Below are positions 7,781 through 17,400 of a stretch of 64,000 bases of DNA, in pieces. Each line of letters opens with the position of its first letter. Position 1 is the first letter of the stretch. Origin of the DNA: Litoreibacter ascidiaceicola (GTDB lineage Bacteria; Pseudomonadota; Alphaproteobacteria; Rhodobacterales; Rhodobacteraceae); contig NZ_FQUV01000004.1 in the NCBI RefSeq assembly GCF_900129235.1, positions 186,001-250,000 on the forward strand. The letters are read 5' to 3'. The notes below the pieces were generated by a model. The model saw nothing but the letters and a program-made list of their open reading frames with translations. It was not told where the DNA came from and made no database searches. The position numbers and the translations under genes are program-made.

Positions 7781-9865
7781 TCAGGCCCCCTTCTTGGTGG
7801 TGATGTCGATGCAGCCGTCGGGCTGACGGATGGCTTTCCGCGAGGACGGCACGATGATCGTCGTCTCGTCCTCGGTGATGGCGGCGGGGCCTGTAACCTC
7901 TGCGCCCTCATTCATATCGTCACGTAACACAACGGAGGCTTGCGCGAAGTCCGCAGTGGCCGGATCGAATAGCGAACGGGAGCCGTGGATCGGGGCGGCA
8001 CCACTGGGCTTGGCGGGCGCGATCTTCGCCACTTTTTCGGGCGGTGTCGTGGCATTGACCGACCAGACGGTGATTTCGATATCCATGCCTGTAACTGCGC
8101 GGCCGAACAGCTTGGTGTAGTCCTCGACAAACCGCGCCTCAAACGTCGCCGCGTCGGGGTTCATCGCCTGCGCTTCCGTCAGGGTGATGGGGATTTCCCA
8201 GCCTTGCCCCGTGTAGCGCATGTAGACCTTGAATTCCGACAGAATGTCGCTCTCCGCATCGCAGTTGCGCACGAAGCCGGTGGCCTCGCCCTTCAGGTCA
8301 CTCAACAGCGCCTTGATCTTGTCCGCGTCGAAGTCCGACAGCTTCATATAGACCGAGCGGTTGGCCTCGAAGCTGAACGGCGCACGCAGGAAGCCGATGG
8401 CGGAGCCGACGCCCGCTCCGGGCGGTACCAGCAGGCGGTCCACTCCCAACTTTTCGCACAAACGACCCGCGTGCAGCGGGGCCGCGCCGCCGAATGCGAT
8501 CATGGTGTATTCGCTCAGGTCTTCGCCATTTTCGACGGCATGGACACGTGCCGCGTTCGCCATGTTTTCGTCCACCACTTCGGCCAAGCCGAAGGCCGAG
8601 GTCGCGGCGTCCATGTCCAGCACGTCACCCAGAACAGCGCGCAACGCGGTTTCCGACGCGGCGGTTTCCAGCTTGATCGAGCCGCCCGCGAAGTTGTCGG
8701 GGTCCAGCTTGCCCAGCATCAGGTCCGCATCCGTCACCGCAGGCTTGTCGCCGCCGCGCCCGTAGCAGGCCGGTCCCGGCTCGGAGCCCGCACTTTCCGG
8801 CCCGACGCGGATTTGGCGCATCGCATCAACATGGGCGAGCGACCCGCCGCCCGCGCCAATTTCCACCATGTCGATCACGGGGATCGAGATGGGCATGCCG
8901 GAGCCTTTCTTGAAGCGATACGTCCGGGCCACCTCGAACACCCGCGACGTCTTCGGCGTCTGATCCTTGATCAGGCATATCTTGGCCGTCGTGCCGCCCA
9001 TGTCGAAGGACAGCACCTTGTCCAACCCATAGCGCGCGGCGATGTTGGCGGCGAACACCGCACCACCGGCAGGGCCGGATTCGACCAGACGCACGGGGAA
9101 CTCAGCGGCATTCTCCAGCGAGATAATCCCGCCTCCCGAATGCATCAGGAAGATGTTGCAGTCGACGCCTTCGTCTCGCAAACGCCCCTCAAGACGCCCC
9201 AGATAGGACTTCATCAGCGGCTTGATATAGGCGTTGGCCACGACAGTATTGAACCGTTCATATTCGCGCATCTGGGGGCTGACTTCCGACGACAGCGAGA
9301 TCATCACGTCCGGTAAGCGCTTTGCCAGCACGTCGCGCACCAGTTTTTCGTGCGTGTCGTTGAGGTAAGAGTGGATCAATCCGATGGCGACACTGTCATA
9401 TCCGGCCTCTGCGATGGCCTCGACCACCGGCTCGATATTCGCCTCGGTCAGGGGCAACAACTCGGACCCAGTCGCATCAATCCGCCCCGGCACGGTGTAG
9501 CGGCATTGGCGGGGCAGCAAGGGCTCGGGGATGTTGAGGTTCAGGTCGTATTGCTCGAACCGCGATTCCGTGCGCATCTCGATCACGTCGCGGAAGCCTT
9601 CGGTGGTGATCAGCGCGGTTTTCGCCCCGCGCCGCTCGATCAGAGCGTTGGTGGCAAGGGTCGTGCCATGGATGATCTGCCCGATATCGGCAGGCGTCAC
9701 ATCGGCCTTGGCGCAAACCTGCTGCATCCCGTCGATGATGGCGTTCTCCGGCGCGATGTAGGTCGTCAGAACCTTGGTGGAGAACGACGCGCCGTCCACC
9801 TCCAGCACCACGTCGGTAAACGTGCCGCCAATGTCTACACCCAGTCGAATCGAGGAAGTTTTCAT
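7781..9865 (-). CDS. Hydantoinase/oxoprolinase family ATPase (HyuA-like subunit)
   Basis: ATP-using subunit of the HyuAB complex. The N-terminus IRLGVDIGGTFTDVVLE and the later SFDMGGTTAKICLI are the two phosphate loops of the ASKHA fold; EIGAGGGSLAHVD is the third conserved patch. I took the ATG at 9865 (694 aa); an in-frame GTG lies three codons upstream and no strong Shine-Dalgarno separates them. Full length compares with N-methylhydantoinase A and acetophenone carboxylase ApcA-type proteins (about 680-720 aa). An AT-rich 83-bp spacer and a LysR gene on the same strand precede it. No third small subunit, as in acetone carboxylase, is adjacent. Confidence 0.9.
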   Translation of the reverse strand: MKTSSIRLGVDIGGTFTDVVLEVDGASFSTKVLTTYIAPENAIIDGMQQVCAKADVTPADIGQIIHGTTLATNALIERRGAKTALITTEGFRDVIEMRTESRFEQYDLNLNIPEPLLPRQCRYTVPGRIDATGSELLPLTEANIEPVVEAIAEAGYDSVAIGLIHSYLNDTHEKLVRDVLAKRLPDVMISLSSEVSPQMREYERFNTVVANAYIKPLMKSYLGRLEGRLRDEGVDCNIFLMHSGGGIISLENAAEFPVRLVESGPAGGAVFAANIAARYGLDKVLSFDMGGTTAKICLIKDQTPKTSRVFEVARTYRFKKGSGMPISIPVIDMVEIGAGGGSLAHVDAMRQIRVGPESAGSEPGPACYGRGGDKPAVTDADLMLGKLDPDNFAGGSIKLETAASETALRAVLGDVLDMDAATSAFGLAEVVDENMANAARVHAVENGEDLSEYTMIAFGGAAPLHAGRLCEKLGVDRLLVPPGAGVGSAIGFLRAPFSFEANRSVYMKLSDFDADKIKALLSDLKGEATGFVRNCDAESDILSEFKVYMRYTGQGWEIPITLTEAQAMNPDAATFEARFVEDYTKLFGRAVTGMDIEITVWSVNATTPPEKVAKIAPAKPSGAAPIHGSRSLFDPATADFAQASVVLRDDMNEGAEVTGPAAITEDETTIIVPSSRKAIRQPDGCIDITTKKGA

Positions 9866-9957
9866 ACAGATCACCCAAGGAGTTTTAAGAAGAGTAGGTG
9901 AAGTTGAAGGATATAATCCAATTATTTATATAAATTCTAGTGATAGATTTTAGTTAT
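9866..9957 (-). promoter_or_regulatory. AT-rich spacer between LysR gene and hyuA, probable hyu promoter
   Basis: This stretch is conspicuously AT-rich compared with the GC-rich genes around it (ATAATCC, ATTATTTATATAAATTCTAG). It directly precedes hyuA and is the only room for a hyuAB promoter. I cannot fix -35/-10 boxes with confidence, nor a clear T-N11-A LysR site. Confidence 0.4.
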
Positions 9958-10875
9958 CTAGTGTTTGTTGCTTTCCTTGAAGTCTGTTGCGGTTTCTTCG
10001 GCAATGCGGGCGGCATGTAATACGAACCTCGCCACTTTCTCGGCATGGTAACGCGCGCAGAAGCGTAGAGGGTTGGGGGCCCAATCCACGCAGAGATGTA
10101 CCAGCTTCCCGGCGGCAATATCCTTGGCCACCATTGCTTCCGGCAACAAAGACACCCCCATTCCGTCTAGCGTCATTTGCAAACAGGAGGACATCGAACT
10201 TGAAGGAACAAAGCCTGCCTTTGGCAAGGCATTGGCGTCTGCATGGTCCGACAATTCGGTGAAGGCTTGTGTGTGGCGGGCATGCGTTAACAAGGTATGA
10301 GGGATCAAATCCTTCACGGTCAGTTTGGTCGGAAGCTCCGCTGAAATTGCAGGGGAGGCCACCCAAACATAGGGATATTCACCAAGTTCAATCTGGCCAG
10401 TCACAGTGGTTGCGAAGGGGGCGGTTTGCAGTGTCAGGTCTAGCTCGTTAAGAGCCAACGCGCGGTCCAGTGTGCGGGACAAGTCTACGGTTAACTCAAA
10501 GGAAACCTCGGGATAGGCCGCTTTGAGGCGCCGCAGATATTCATGCAGCCAAGTCGCCGCGATCAACTCGGTGACGCCAAGCCGCAGGCGGTTCTGCACA
10601 AGGTCGGGGCGGGCTGCAACTTCGATCAGCTCTTCCGCCTGACGTAGGACCGCACGGGCGGCTTGCAGGATTTCGCGGCCTTTATCTGTAAGTCGCACCG
10701 ACCCAGCATCGCGCTGCATCAGAATTGTACCAAGCGTCGCCTCAAGGCTCGCAATGCGCGACGAGATGTTTGGCTGGGTGGTGTTCAAATGCTGGGCAGC
10801 TTTGCGAAAACTGCCCAAATCGGCCACCCAGACAAGGGCTTCGAGTTGTTTAAGGGTGAATGTGTTGCCGAGCAT
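9958..10875 (-). CDS. LysR family transcriptional regulator
   Basis: DNA-binding regulator of 305 aa. The winged helix-turn-helix spans residues 1-65 (FTLKQLEALVWVADLGSF, then AAQHLNTTQPNISSRIASLE). The rest is a periplasmic-binding-protein-like effector domain. Unlike most LysR genes it is not divergent from its likely target: it reads in the same direction as hyuA and lies 9 bp downstream of znuA. Control of the hyu/BKACE genes is inferred from position; read-through from the zinc-regulated znuA promoter is possible. Confidence 0.88.
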   Translation of the reverse strand: MLGNTFTLKQLEALVWVADLGSFRKAAQHLNTTQPNISSRIASLEATLGTILMQRDAGSVRLTDKGREILQAARAVLRQAEELIEVAARPDLVQNRLRLGVTELIAATWLHEYLRRLKAAYPEVSFELTVDLSRTLDRALALNELDLTLQTAPFATTVTGQIELGEYPYVWVASPAISAELPTKLTVKDLIPHTLLTHARHTQAFTELSDHADANALPKAGFVPSSSMSSCLQMTLDGMGVSLLPEAMVAKDIAAGKLVHLCVDWAPNPLRFCARYHAEKVARFVLHAARIAEETATDFKESNKH

Positions 10876-10884
10876 AGTCAGCGT

Positions 10885-11805
10885 TTAGCACCCTGCGATT
10901 GCCTTCGCCATGCCGAGCAGCATTTCGGTGTAAAGCGACGGCCCGATTGGAAGCGTCGACCCCAGCGGGTCCAAAACAGCGACGCGGGCATCGGTTCCGT
11001 CTAGCACGGTTGCCACCAGCCCTTCCGAAAACTGCGGTTCCGAGAACGCGCAGGATACACCCTTTTCACGCACCAATTCTTGGATGCGTTCAACCCGCGC
11101 CGGACCGGGCGCAGTTGCATCTCCAAGCGAAATCGCCGCGCTGGCTTCGACATCAAAACGTGCTTCGAAGTAATGAAAAGCGTCGTGGAAGACGATGAAT
11201 GTTTTCCCTTTGGCCGGAGCCAAAATGCGCTCGATTTCGACCGTTGACGCGTGAAGGTCGGCCTCGGCGCGTTGCGCATTCGCTGCATATGTATCTGCAT
11301 TCTCTGGATCAAGGACGGAAAGTTCAGACGCGATGATTGCAAGCCAAGCCGCCGCGTTATCCGGGTTTAACCACGCGTGCGGGTCAACATCGGAATGATC
11401 GTCATGATCGTCATGGCCATCATGATCGCCGTGGTCATGCCCGTCGGCCTCGAAGGCGGCGTCGGTTCGAAACGCCAGAGTTTCGGTCTCGGACCGGTGC
11501 AGAAATTCGATATTTTTGGCATTCGGTGCAAGGCGATCCAGAAGCGGTTCGAGCCAAGGCGTCAACCCGTCCCCGACCCAGAACACGGCTTGCGCCTGCT
11601 CCAATGCACCAGCTTGAGATGGCCGAAGCGAAAAACTGTGCGGAGAGGCATTGGCCGTGACAAGCAATTCCGGCGTGCCCAAATCCCCCATGACCTGTGC
11701 GACGAGGGAATGGATGGGGGCAATGTCAGTGACGACGCGAGGAGTCTCGGCAAGAGCAACCTGCGGGAGCGAAAGAAGAAGGGAAGCAAGAGCGGGGCGC
11801 AGCAT
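10885..11805 (-). CDS. znuA: Zinc ABC transporter periplasmic substrate-binding protein
   Basis: Captures Zn2+ in the periplasm and delivers it to ZnuBC. The 306-aa precursor has a Sec signal peptide (MLRPALASLLLSLPQVALA). A zinc-coordinating region follows (NASPHSFSLRPS), then a His/Asp-rich loop around residues 123-143 (repeats of HDHGDH type) and VDPHAWLNPDN, the cluster A-1 signature of metal-binding proteins. It is transcribed divergently from zur-znuC-znuB, with operator-like sequences in the 84-bp gap. The usual four-gene zinc locus is complete here. Confidence 0.95.
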   Translation of the reverse strand: MLRPALASLLLSLPQVALAETPRVVTDIAPIHSLVAQVMGDLGTPELLVTANASPHSFSLRPSQAGALEQAQAVFWVGDGLTPWLEPLLDRLAPNAKNIEFLHRSETETLAFRTDAAFEADGHDHGDHDGHDDHDDHSDVDPHAWLNPDNAAAWLAIIASELSVLDPENADTYAANAQRAEADLHASTVEIERILAPAKGKTFIVFHDAFHYFEARFDVEASAAISLGDATAPGPARVERIQELVREKGVSCAFSEPQFSEGLVATVLDGTDARVAVLDPLGSTLPIGPSLYTEMLLGMAKAIAGC

Positions 11806-11814
11806 AGGTCACCT

Positions 11815-11866
11815 ATGTGATTGTATAACATATCGCGCTTTGATAGACGTTACTTTATAACACATC
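11815..11866. promoter_or_regulatory. Candidate Zur operator region between znuA and zur
   Basis: A near-palindrome at 11815-11831 has arms ATGTGAT and ATAACAT (6 of 7 positions pair around a 3-bp centre). The block TATAACAYATC occurs twice, at 11824-11834 and 11856-11866, 32 bp apart, about three helical turns. AT-rich palindromes with TATAACA cores are typical Zur sites. The position lets one repressor control both divergent units. Confidence 0.65.
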
Positions 11867-11889
11867 AACCCCATGTTTCAGGAGCCCCC

Positions 11890-12369
11890 ATGGAATCGCT
11901 CGGTTTCAAGCATCATGATCATTCCAGTTGCATTTCAGGCGGTGTCGCAGCGGTGGCGCAGACCTGCGCTGACGAGGGGCTGCAATTTACCCCTGTTCGC
12001 AAGCGGGTGTTGGAAATCCTGCTGGAAGGGCACCGCGCGATCGGGGCCTATGAAATTCTGGATATCTTGCGCGAAGAGGGTATGGGGTCCCAGCCACCCG
12101 TGGCTTACCGCGCACTGGATTTTCTGGTGAAATACGGGTTTGCCCACAAGATCGAGCGCCTGAATGCGTTCATTGCGTGCTCCCATCCAGGTGACGCCCA
12201 TGCTGCCGCTTTCCTGATTTGCCGGAGCTGCGATGCGGTCGCAGAAACTGTTACAGCACCGGCAGGTGGTCGGCTTGGCAAGGCCGCGGAAGAGACAGGG
12301 TTCACAATTGAACGCACGGTTTTGGAGGCAGAAGGCGTGTGCCCGAATTGTCAGGGTAAATCTGAATGA
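11890..12369 (+). CDS. zur: Fur family zinc uptake regulator
   Basis: Zn-sensing repressor, 159 aa from the ATG at 11890, which follows a good AGGAG; an in-frame start at 11821 lies inside the operator and is unlikely. The Fur winged helix covers FTPVRKRVLEILLEGHRAIG and PPVAYRALDFLVKYG. Two CxxC pairs (CRSC and CPNC) form the structural zinc site typical of Zur. The N-terminal HHDHSSC segment may add metal ligands. Its stop overlaps the znuC start (ATGA), so repressor and transporter are co-expressed. Confidence 0.92.
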   Translation: MESLGFKHHDHSSCISGGVAAVAQTCADEGLQFTPVRKRVLEILLEGHRAIGAYEILDILREEGMGSQPPVAYRALDFLVKYGFAHKIERLNAFIACSHPGDAHAAAFLICRSCDAVAETVTAPAGGRLGKAAEETGFTIERTVLEAEGVCPNCQGKSE

Positions 12370-13118
12370 GCGCTCTGGTCGAATTCCAAAACGTGAACCT
12401 GAGCTATGGGGCTCAAAAGGTGCTCGATGACGTCAATCTGAGCATCGCACCCGGCGAGATTGTCACCATTGTGGGGCCAAACGGTTCCGGCAAGTCGTCG
12501 CTGCTGCGTGCGTTGATTGGGGCGTTGAAGCCCGCGTCGGGGCAAATCAATCACGCATCGGGTTTGCGCATTGGCTACGTGCCGCAAAAACTGCATATCG
12601 ACCCGACCCTCCCCATGACGGTGAGGCGGTTCCTAAGCTTGCCATTGAAAATCTCCGATACGGAAGCGGCGCAAGCATTGCAGCAAGCCGGTGTCTCCGA
12701 CCTTGGTCCGCGACAAATGTCGCGCCTGTCCGGCGGACAGTTTCAAAGGGTGCTACTTGCACGCGCCTTGCTTCATAAGCCGCAATTGTTGCTGCTGGAC
12801 GAAGCCACTCAAGGTCTGGACCAACCCGGCTCCGCCGCGTTTTACCGCCATATCGAAAAGGTGCGGGACGAGTTGAACTGCGCCGTCCTGATGATCAGCC
12901 ATGAGCTGCACGTTGTGATGAGCGCCTCCGACCGCGTGATCTGCCTGAACGGGCATGTCTGTTGCGAGGGCAAGCCCGATGTGGTTGCCTCTGCCCCCGA
13001 ATACCGCGCCTTGTTCGGGAGTGGCACAGGCGGGGCGTTGGCATTGTATCGCCACGATCATGATCACGCCCATGGCGACGGGTGCGACCACGACCATCCA
13101 CACGAGGTCGCAGAATGA
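12366..13118 (+). CDS. znuC: Zinc ABC transporter ATP-binding protein
   Basis: ATPase that powers zinc import. The 250-aa protein has Walker A GPNGSGKSS, signature LSGGQFQRV, Walker B LLLLDEAT and a switch His in MISHEL. The last about 20 residues are His/Asp-rich (HDHDHAHGDG, DHDHPH), an extension seen on ZnuC proteins that may buffer zinc or sense it. Both ends overlap neighbours by ATGA. Confidence 0.95.
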   Translation: MSALVEFQNVNLSYGAQKVLDDVNLSIAPGEIVTIVGPNGSGKSSLLRALIGALKPASGQINHASGLRIGYVPQKLHIDPTLPMTVRRFLSLPLKISDTEAAQALQQAGVSDLGPRQMSRLSGGQFQRVLLARALLHKPQLLLLDEATQGLDQPGSAAFYRHIEKVRDELNCAVLMISHELHVVMSASDRVICLNGHVCCEGKPDVVASAPEYRALFGSGTGGALALYRHDHDHAHGDGCDHDHPHEVAE

Positions 13119-13906
13119 TGCTTGATAGCTTTCTCGTTCGCGCCGCCCTTGCAGGGCTTGGCGTTGCCGTGGCTGCCGCCCCCTTGGGTTGCTTCGTCGT
13201 CTGGCGGCGCATGGCGTATTTTGGAGACGCCACGGCGCATGCCTCGATCCTAGGCGTGGCGCTGGCGCTCAGCTTTAACATGTCGATTTTTGCAGGCGTG
13301 CTGGTCGTAGCCTTGGTGATGGCGACTACGGTATCCACCCTGTCAGGACGCGGCTATGCGATGGACACGTTGTTGGGTGTCTTGGCGCATTCGGCCATAG
13401 CGTTCGGATTGGTGGCGGTGTCCTTCCTCGAAGGTGTGCGCATCGACCTCATGGCCTATCTTTTCGGGGATATCCTTGCAGTTGGTCGTGTCGATCTGGC
13501 CGTGATCTGGGGGGGCGCGCTTCTGGTTCTGGCGCTGGTCGGATGGCGTTGGCAGCAACTTCTTACCGCCACGGTCAGCCCTGACCTGGCACATGCCAGC
13601 GGCATTGATCCGAAACGGGAGCAGCTGATTTTGACGATTGCACTGGCTGTGGTGGTGGCTGTCGCCATCAAGGTCGTGGGCGTACTGCTGATTGCCGCGT
13701 TGTTGATTATCCCGGCCGCCGCAGCGCGACCGTTGTCCGAGACACCGGAACGCATGGCCGCAATCGCCGCAGGCATCGGTGCGGTGTCCGCACTTGGGGG
13801 GCTGCAACTGGCCTATGCTTTCGACACACCTGCCGGTCCGACCATCGTTTGTGTCGCGGCGGGGGTGTTTGCACTGACGAGCCTGCTCAGCCTTATTCGG
13901 GATTAG
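13115..13906 (+). CDS. znuB: Zinc ABC transporter permease
   Basis: Inner-membrane channel of the ZnuABC importer, ABC-3 family, 263 aa from the ATG at 13115 that overlaps the znuC stop. Hydrophobic segments run through the whole protein (about eight). The cytoplasmic loop after DLAHASGIDPKRE is the family's coupling region. The gene ends in a 14-bp convergent overlap with the SRPBCC gene. Confidence 0.94.
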   Translation: MMLDSFLVRAALAGLGVAVAAAPLGCFVVWRRMAYFGDATAHASILGVALALSFNMSIFAGVLVVALVMATTVSTLSGRGYAMDTLLGVLAHSAIAFGLVAVSFLEGVRIDLMAYLFGDILAVGRVDLAVIWGGALLVLALVGWRWQQLLTATVSPDLAHASGIDPKREQLILTIALAVVVAVAIKVVGVLLIAALLIIPAAAARPLSETPERMAAIAAGIGAVSALGGLQLAYAFDTPAGPTIVCVAAGVFALTSLLSLIRD

Positions 13907-14432
13907 CTTCCATCCAGTCGCGAAAACCTTCAAGCTCCGCCTGCAACGGAGGCCGTTTCGAGCGGCTCATGAACCATCCCGAAATGCGCGACCATCCGCC
14001 AAGGCGCATCTCGGTTGTGACGCGCAACATCGTGCCATCCCCTTCAGGGGTGAAGGTGGCTTCCAAAACACCCTCGGCGGGGAGTTTGCCGAAGATCGGG
14101 CTGTAATCGTCGCGCATGTCATAGGCCAAGGCAGGCATGACACCCGGCGTCATCTCATGCGGTGCCAAAGGAAGCACGCGGGTAATTTGTAGATGGCTCG
14201 CCATGCGGTGCGGCGCATCGACTTCGATCACGGTTTCGATCATTTCGGTCTTCAGTTCAGGGTAGATAAACATCCAAACCGCCTGCGTCCCGGGGCCGCC
14301 ATCCACGATATTGGTGATTGTCACTTCGGTTCGGGTGGACGCATTGGCGGCACTCAGTCGTGCATCCGTATAGCGGCGGTAGACTTGTTCTTGAGGCAGC
14401 GCGATAAACACCTCGCCTGTCATACGTGTCAC
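13893..14432 (-). CDS. SRPBCC-fold (START/polyketide cyclase-like) protein coupled to the reductive dehalogenase
   Basis: A 179-aa protein with the look of the SRPBCC ligand-binding fold: N-terminal strand TGEVFIALPQEQVYRRYTDA, a central set of beta strands, and a long C-terminal helix (PPLQAELEGFRDWMEAN). The GTG start at 14432 overlaps the dehalogenase stop as GTGA and has GGAG eight bases upstream; an ATG three codons later is the alternative. No signal peptide or membrane segment. Such proteins bind hydrophobic or aromatic ligands or act as cyclases. Tight coupling suggests it serves the dehalogenase, but no function can be assigned from sequence. Confidence 0.75.
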   Translation of the reverse strand: MTRMTGEVFIALPQEQVYRRYTDARLSAANASTRTEVTITNIVDGGPGTQAVWMFIYPELKTEMIETVIEVDAPHRMASHLQITRVLPLAPHEMTPGVMPALAYDMRDDYSPIFGKLPAEGVLEATFTPEGDGTMLRVTTEMRLGGWSRISGWFMSRSKRPPLQAELEGFRDWMEANPE

Positions 14433-17400
14433 AGGTCAATCTCCACCAACCCATCCTTCTGAGCCGCGCGGGATTGGCATAAGATCAAGGATGTCGTGCG
14501 ATCCGAGTTGGAAAGCACAAAATCGCGATGTTCGACCTCTCCGGTAATGAGACCACATTTGCACACGCCGCACAGCCCGTCAGAGCATTTGACATCCACA
14601 TGCACCCCCTCACGCAGAAGGGCGTCGGTCGCGGCCTCGTCTTTGCTGACAGAGATGTCGCGTCCGGACTTGGCTAATCTCAAAACGAAATCGTGGTTCA
14701 CGTAATCCGGCTGCTCGGGAACCGAGAAAAATTCCAGATGCCGCGTATCCTCGGGGAAGTCGTTCGCCTCAGCCGCGTCCATGACCGAAGCCATGTAGGC
14801 CTCCGGACCGCAGGTGTAGACATGCGCGCGGTCACGGTGTTGCAGCGTAGTCGCAAGGTCGCAGCGGGAGCCTTCGTCGGAGAAGTGATAGTGGACATTC
14901 TTCGCCCACGGCATCTTCGATAAATCCTCAAGAAATCCTGCCCCTGCCCGCGTCGAGCAGGAGTAGTGCAACGCGAACTCGGCGCCGATGGCGTGTAGCC
15001 TATGGGCCATGGAGATCATCGGGGTCACCCCGATGCCGCCGCCCATGAGGTAGGTGAATGACGCATCCTCATGCAGCGGGAAGTGGTTGATCGGCTTGGA
15101 AATATGCACCCGCCGCCCTTCCTCGAATATCCGGTGCATTAGTTTGGAACCACCGCGCCCGTGATCCTCGCGCAGTACCGCTATTTGATAGCGGGAGCGG
15201 TCGGCGGGGTCACCGGACAGGGAATATTGGCGCAGGAATTCAGGAGCAACCACCACGTCGATATGCGCGCCTGCCTCCACGAGGGGCATGTCGGAGCCGT
15301 CGGGCATGGCGAACTCGTACTTCGTCACTGTGTCGGTCATATGCTCGACCTTTAAGATCACCGCGCCCATGACGGGGCTGTCTTGCTGGTCGGCGGTGTA
15401 GATGTGCTCAGGTGCTAACCCCTTGGCACGGCGGGATTTATGTTCCGCCGCAGGGATCATCGCCTTGTAGGCGGCGATGCCCGCCTCGCGGTCCATCGGG
15501 TAGGGGTAGGCATAGGGCGGCGGGGCCAAGGGGGCGGGATAGACGGCCAGCGTCTGGTCTTCGTAGTGCAGGTCCAACCCCTTTTGCAGCCCGCGGGCGT
15601 TCACCGGATGGGCGGAGGGGCGGTAGGCCCCGTCGTCGACCATTTCCAGATCCCACCACCATTTCTTGACGGGGTTGATTTCGCCTTGCCCTGCCAAATC
15701 ATCCAGCTTTGCCAAGGCTTTGGCAGCCTGCGGCAGGGTCATGGCCAGCTTGCGGAAAGGGGCTTCGGCGAACAGGCCTTCAAGGTTCCACGGGCAGGTT
15801 TTCATGCAGCGCCCGCACATCGCGCCATTCTTTTGGGCGACGCGGTAGGTGGTGCATTTCTGGCTGTCGGACTTCCAGATTTCGTAGCCGTTGAACATCA
15901 GTTTCGGGCCTGCGGTTATCGCACCTGAGGGGCATTCGCGGGCGCATTTATTGCAGGCTTCGCAGAACTTTTGAAGGCCGAAATCTATTGGTTTATCGTG
16001 GGTTAGCGGCATGTTGGTGGTCACCACGCCGGACTTCAGGCGGGGGCCTAGGAAGGGGTTGAGGATGACCTCGCCGATGCGGGAGACCTCGCCCAAGCCG
16101 GACAAAAGCAGCAGGGGCGGGTGCAGCACCTCGTCATCCATCACCGAATGGACGCGGGCGGTGTAGCCGAGGCGGCGCAGGTGTTCTGCCAGTACGCCAC
16201 CCAGAAGCGAGAAGCGCAGGTAGGCGCGCATACTCTGCGCGCAGGCGATCCAGTCGTCGCCGGAGGCACCTTCCATGGTCTCATGGCCTTGGTCGATGAT
16301 CATGGAAATCGCGTTGGAATGGTAGGGCGTGATCGGCTGTCCTGCCGCGTCATGGCTGTAATAAACCCAATCAGGACAAGCGCTTAGGCCTGCCGCATCG
16401 ACACCAAGCCAATAGAGCGCGGCCTTGATGTTGGCAGCGTTGCGGTCGGGGTCGTGGGTGGACTCGTGGACCTCGGCGGCCTCTCCGTCTTGCAGCAAAA
16501 CGAATGCCCCTAGGGACGGGCGGAAGGCAAATGCCGCCGCCGATTTGCGGACGTAGTTGCCGTTTTTTGTGGCCTCCTGTACCGTCTTTCCCATGTCGCC
16601 AAATAGTCCCCGCGCAAACAGGTTGGCGCGTTTGGGGACGCGGGCGACGTTGGGTTTGTCGATATAGGTGGTCGGGTTTTCGACCCGTTTGAGGGTCTCG
16701 AACGGGTGCGGGCCGTCGCGAAATTTGCGTGTCTGAAACGCGTCGGCAAAGCGTCGGCTTTTCGTATGGCCGGAAAGGCCGATGGCCCAAGACAGGCCCG
16801 GCTTGGCATTTGGGGCCAAAGGACGGTCCGCCGTCATCGCCAAAGTCGTGGTGACCACGGCCAATCCGTAGCGGTCGCCGATGAACGGGTTTGTCCCGTC
16901 CGCATGGTTCAGGCCCGACGCCACGGCCAGCTTGCCCAGATGTACGTCGCTCGCGGCCATGGAATGCGCCCGCGCATCGAAGCCCAGAGTGCGGATGTAG
17001 GAAGCCAGCGTCACCGCCGTCTCCATCCCGCGCAGGCAGGTGCGGTGGTCTTGGGCGTCGGTGATCCAGTCGCACCCGACCTCCTCCGCGTCGGGGTCGC
17101 GGGGCATGTCGTAGAGGAACACCAGCGCGTAGGTATGGTGTTCGCAAGCCTGCGGCGGGGCGCGCATGCTTTCGCGCAGACCCGCCATGATCACGTCGAT
17201 GCCCGCGGCTAGCGTCTTGGGTTGCAACGTCCGCAGCTTCTCTGCGAGACGATCCACATCGGGGTTGACCAGCGGTGTGTCTAACCACGCCTCGGACGGT
17301 ATCGCGCAGGTACCGACCATCGAGGCATCGCAGTAGTAGCCGAAGGCCTTGAGGTGGTTGGCTCGCTCTGACAGGTCTGACGGGATTTCGGCGATTTCCT

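Noticed and set aside
7985-9316. A 443-codon open frame antisense to hyuA
   Set aside because: Shadow of a GC-rich gene with strong codon bias; hyuA has all family motifs and the antisense product matches none.
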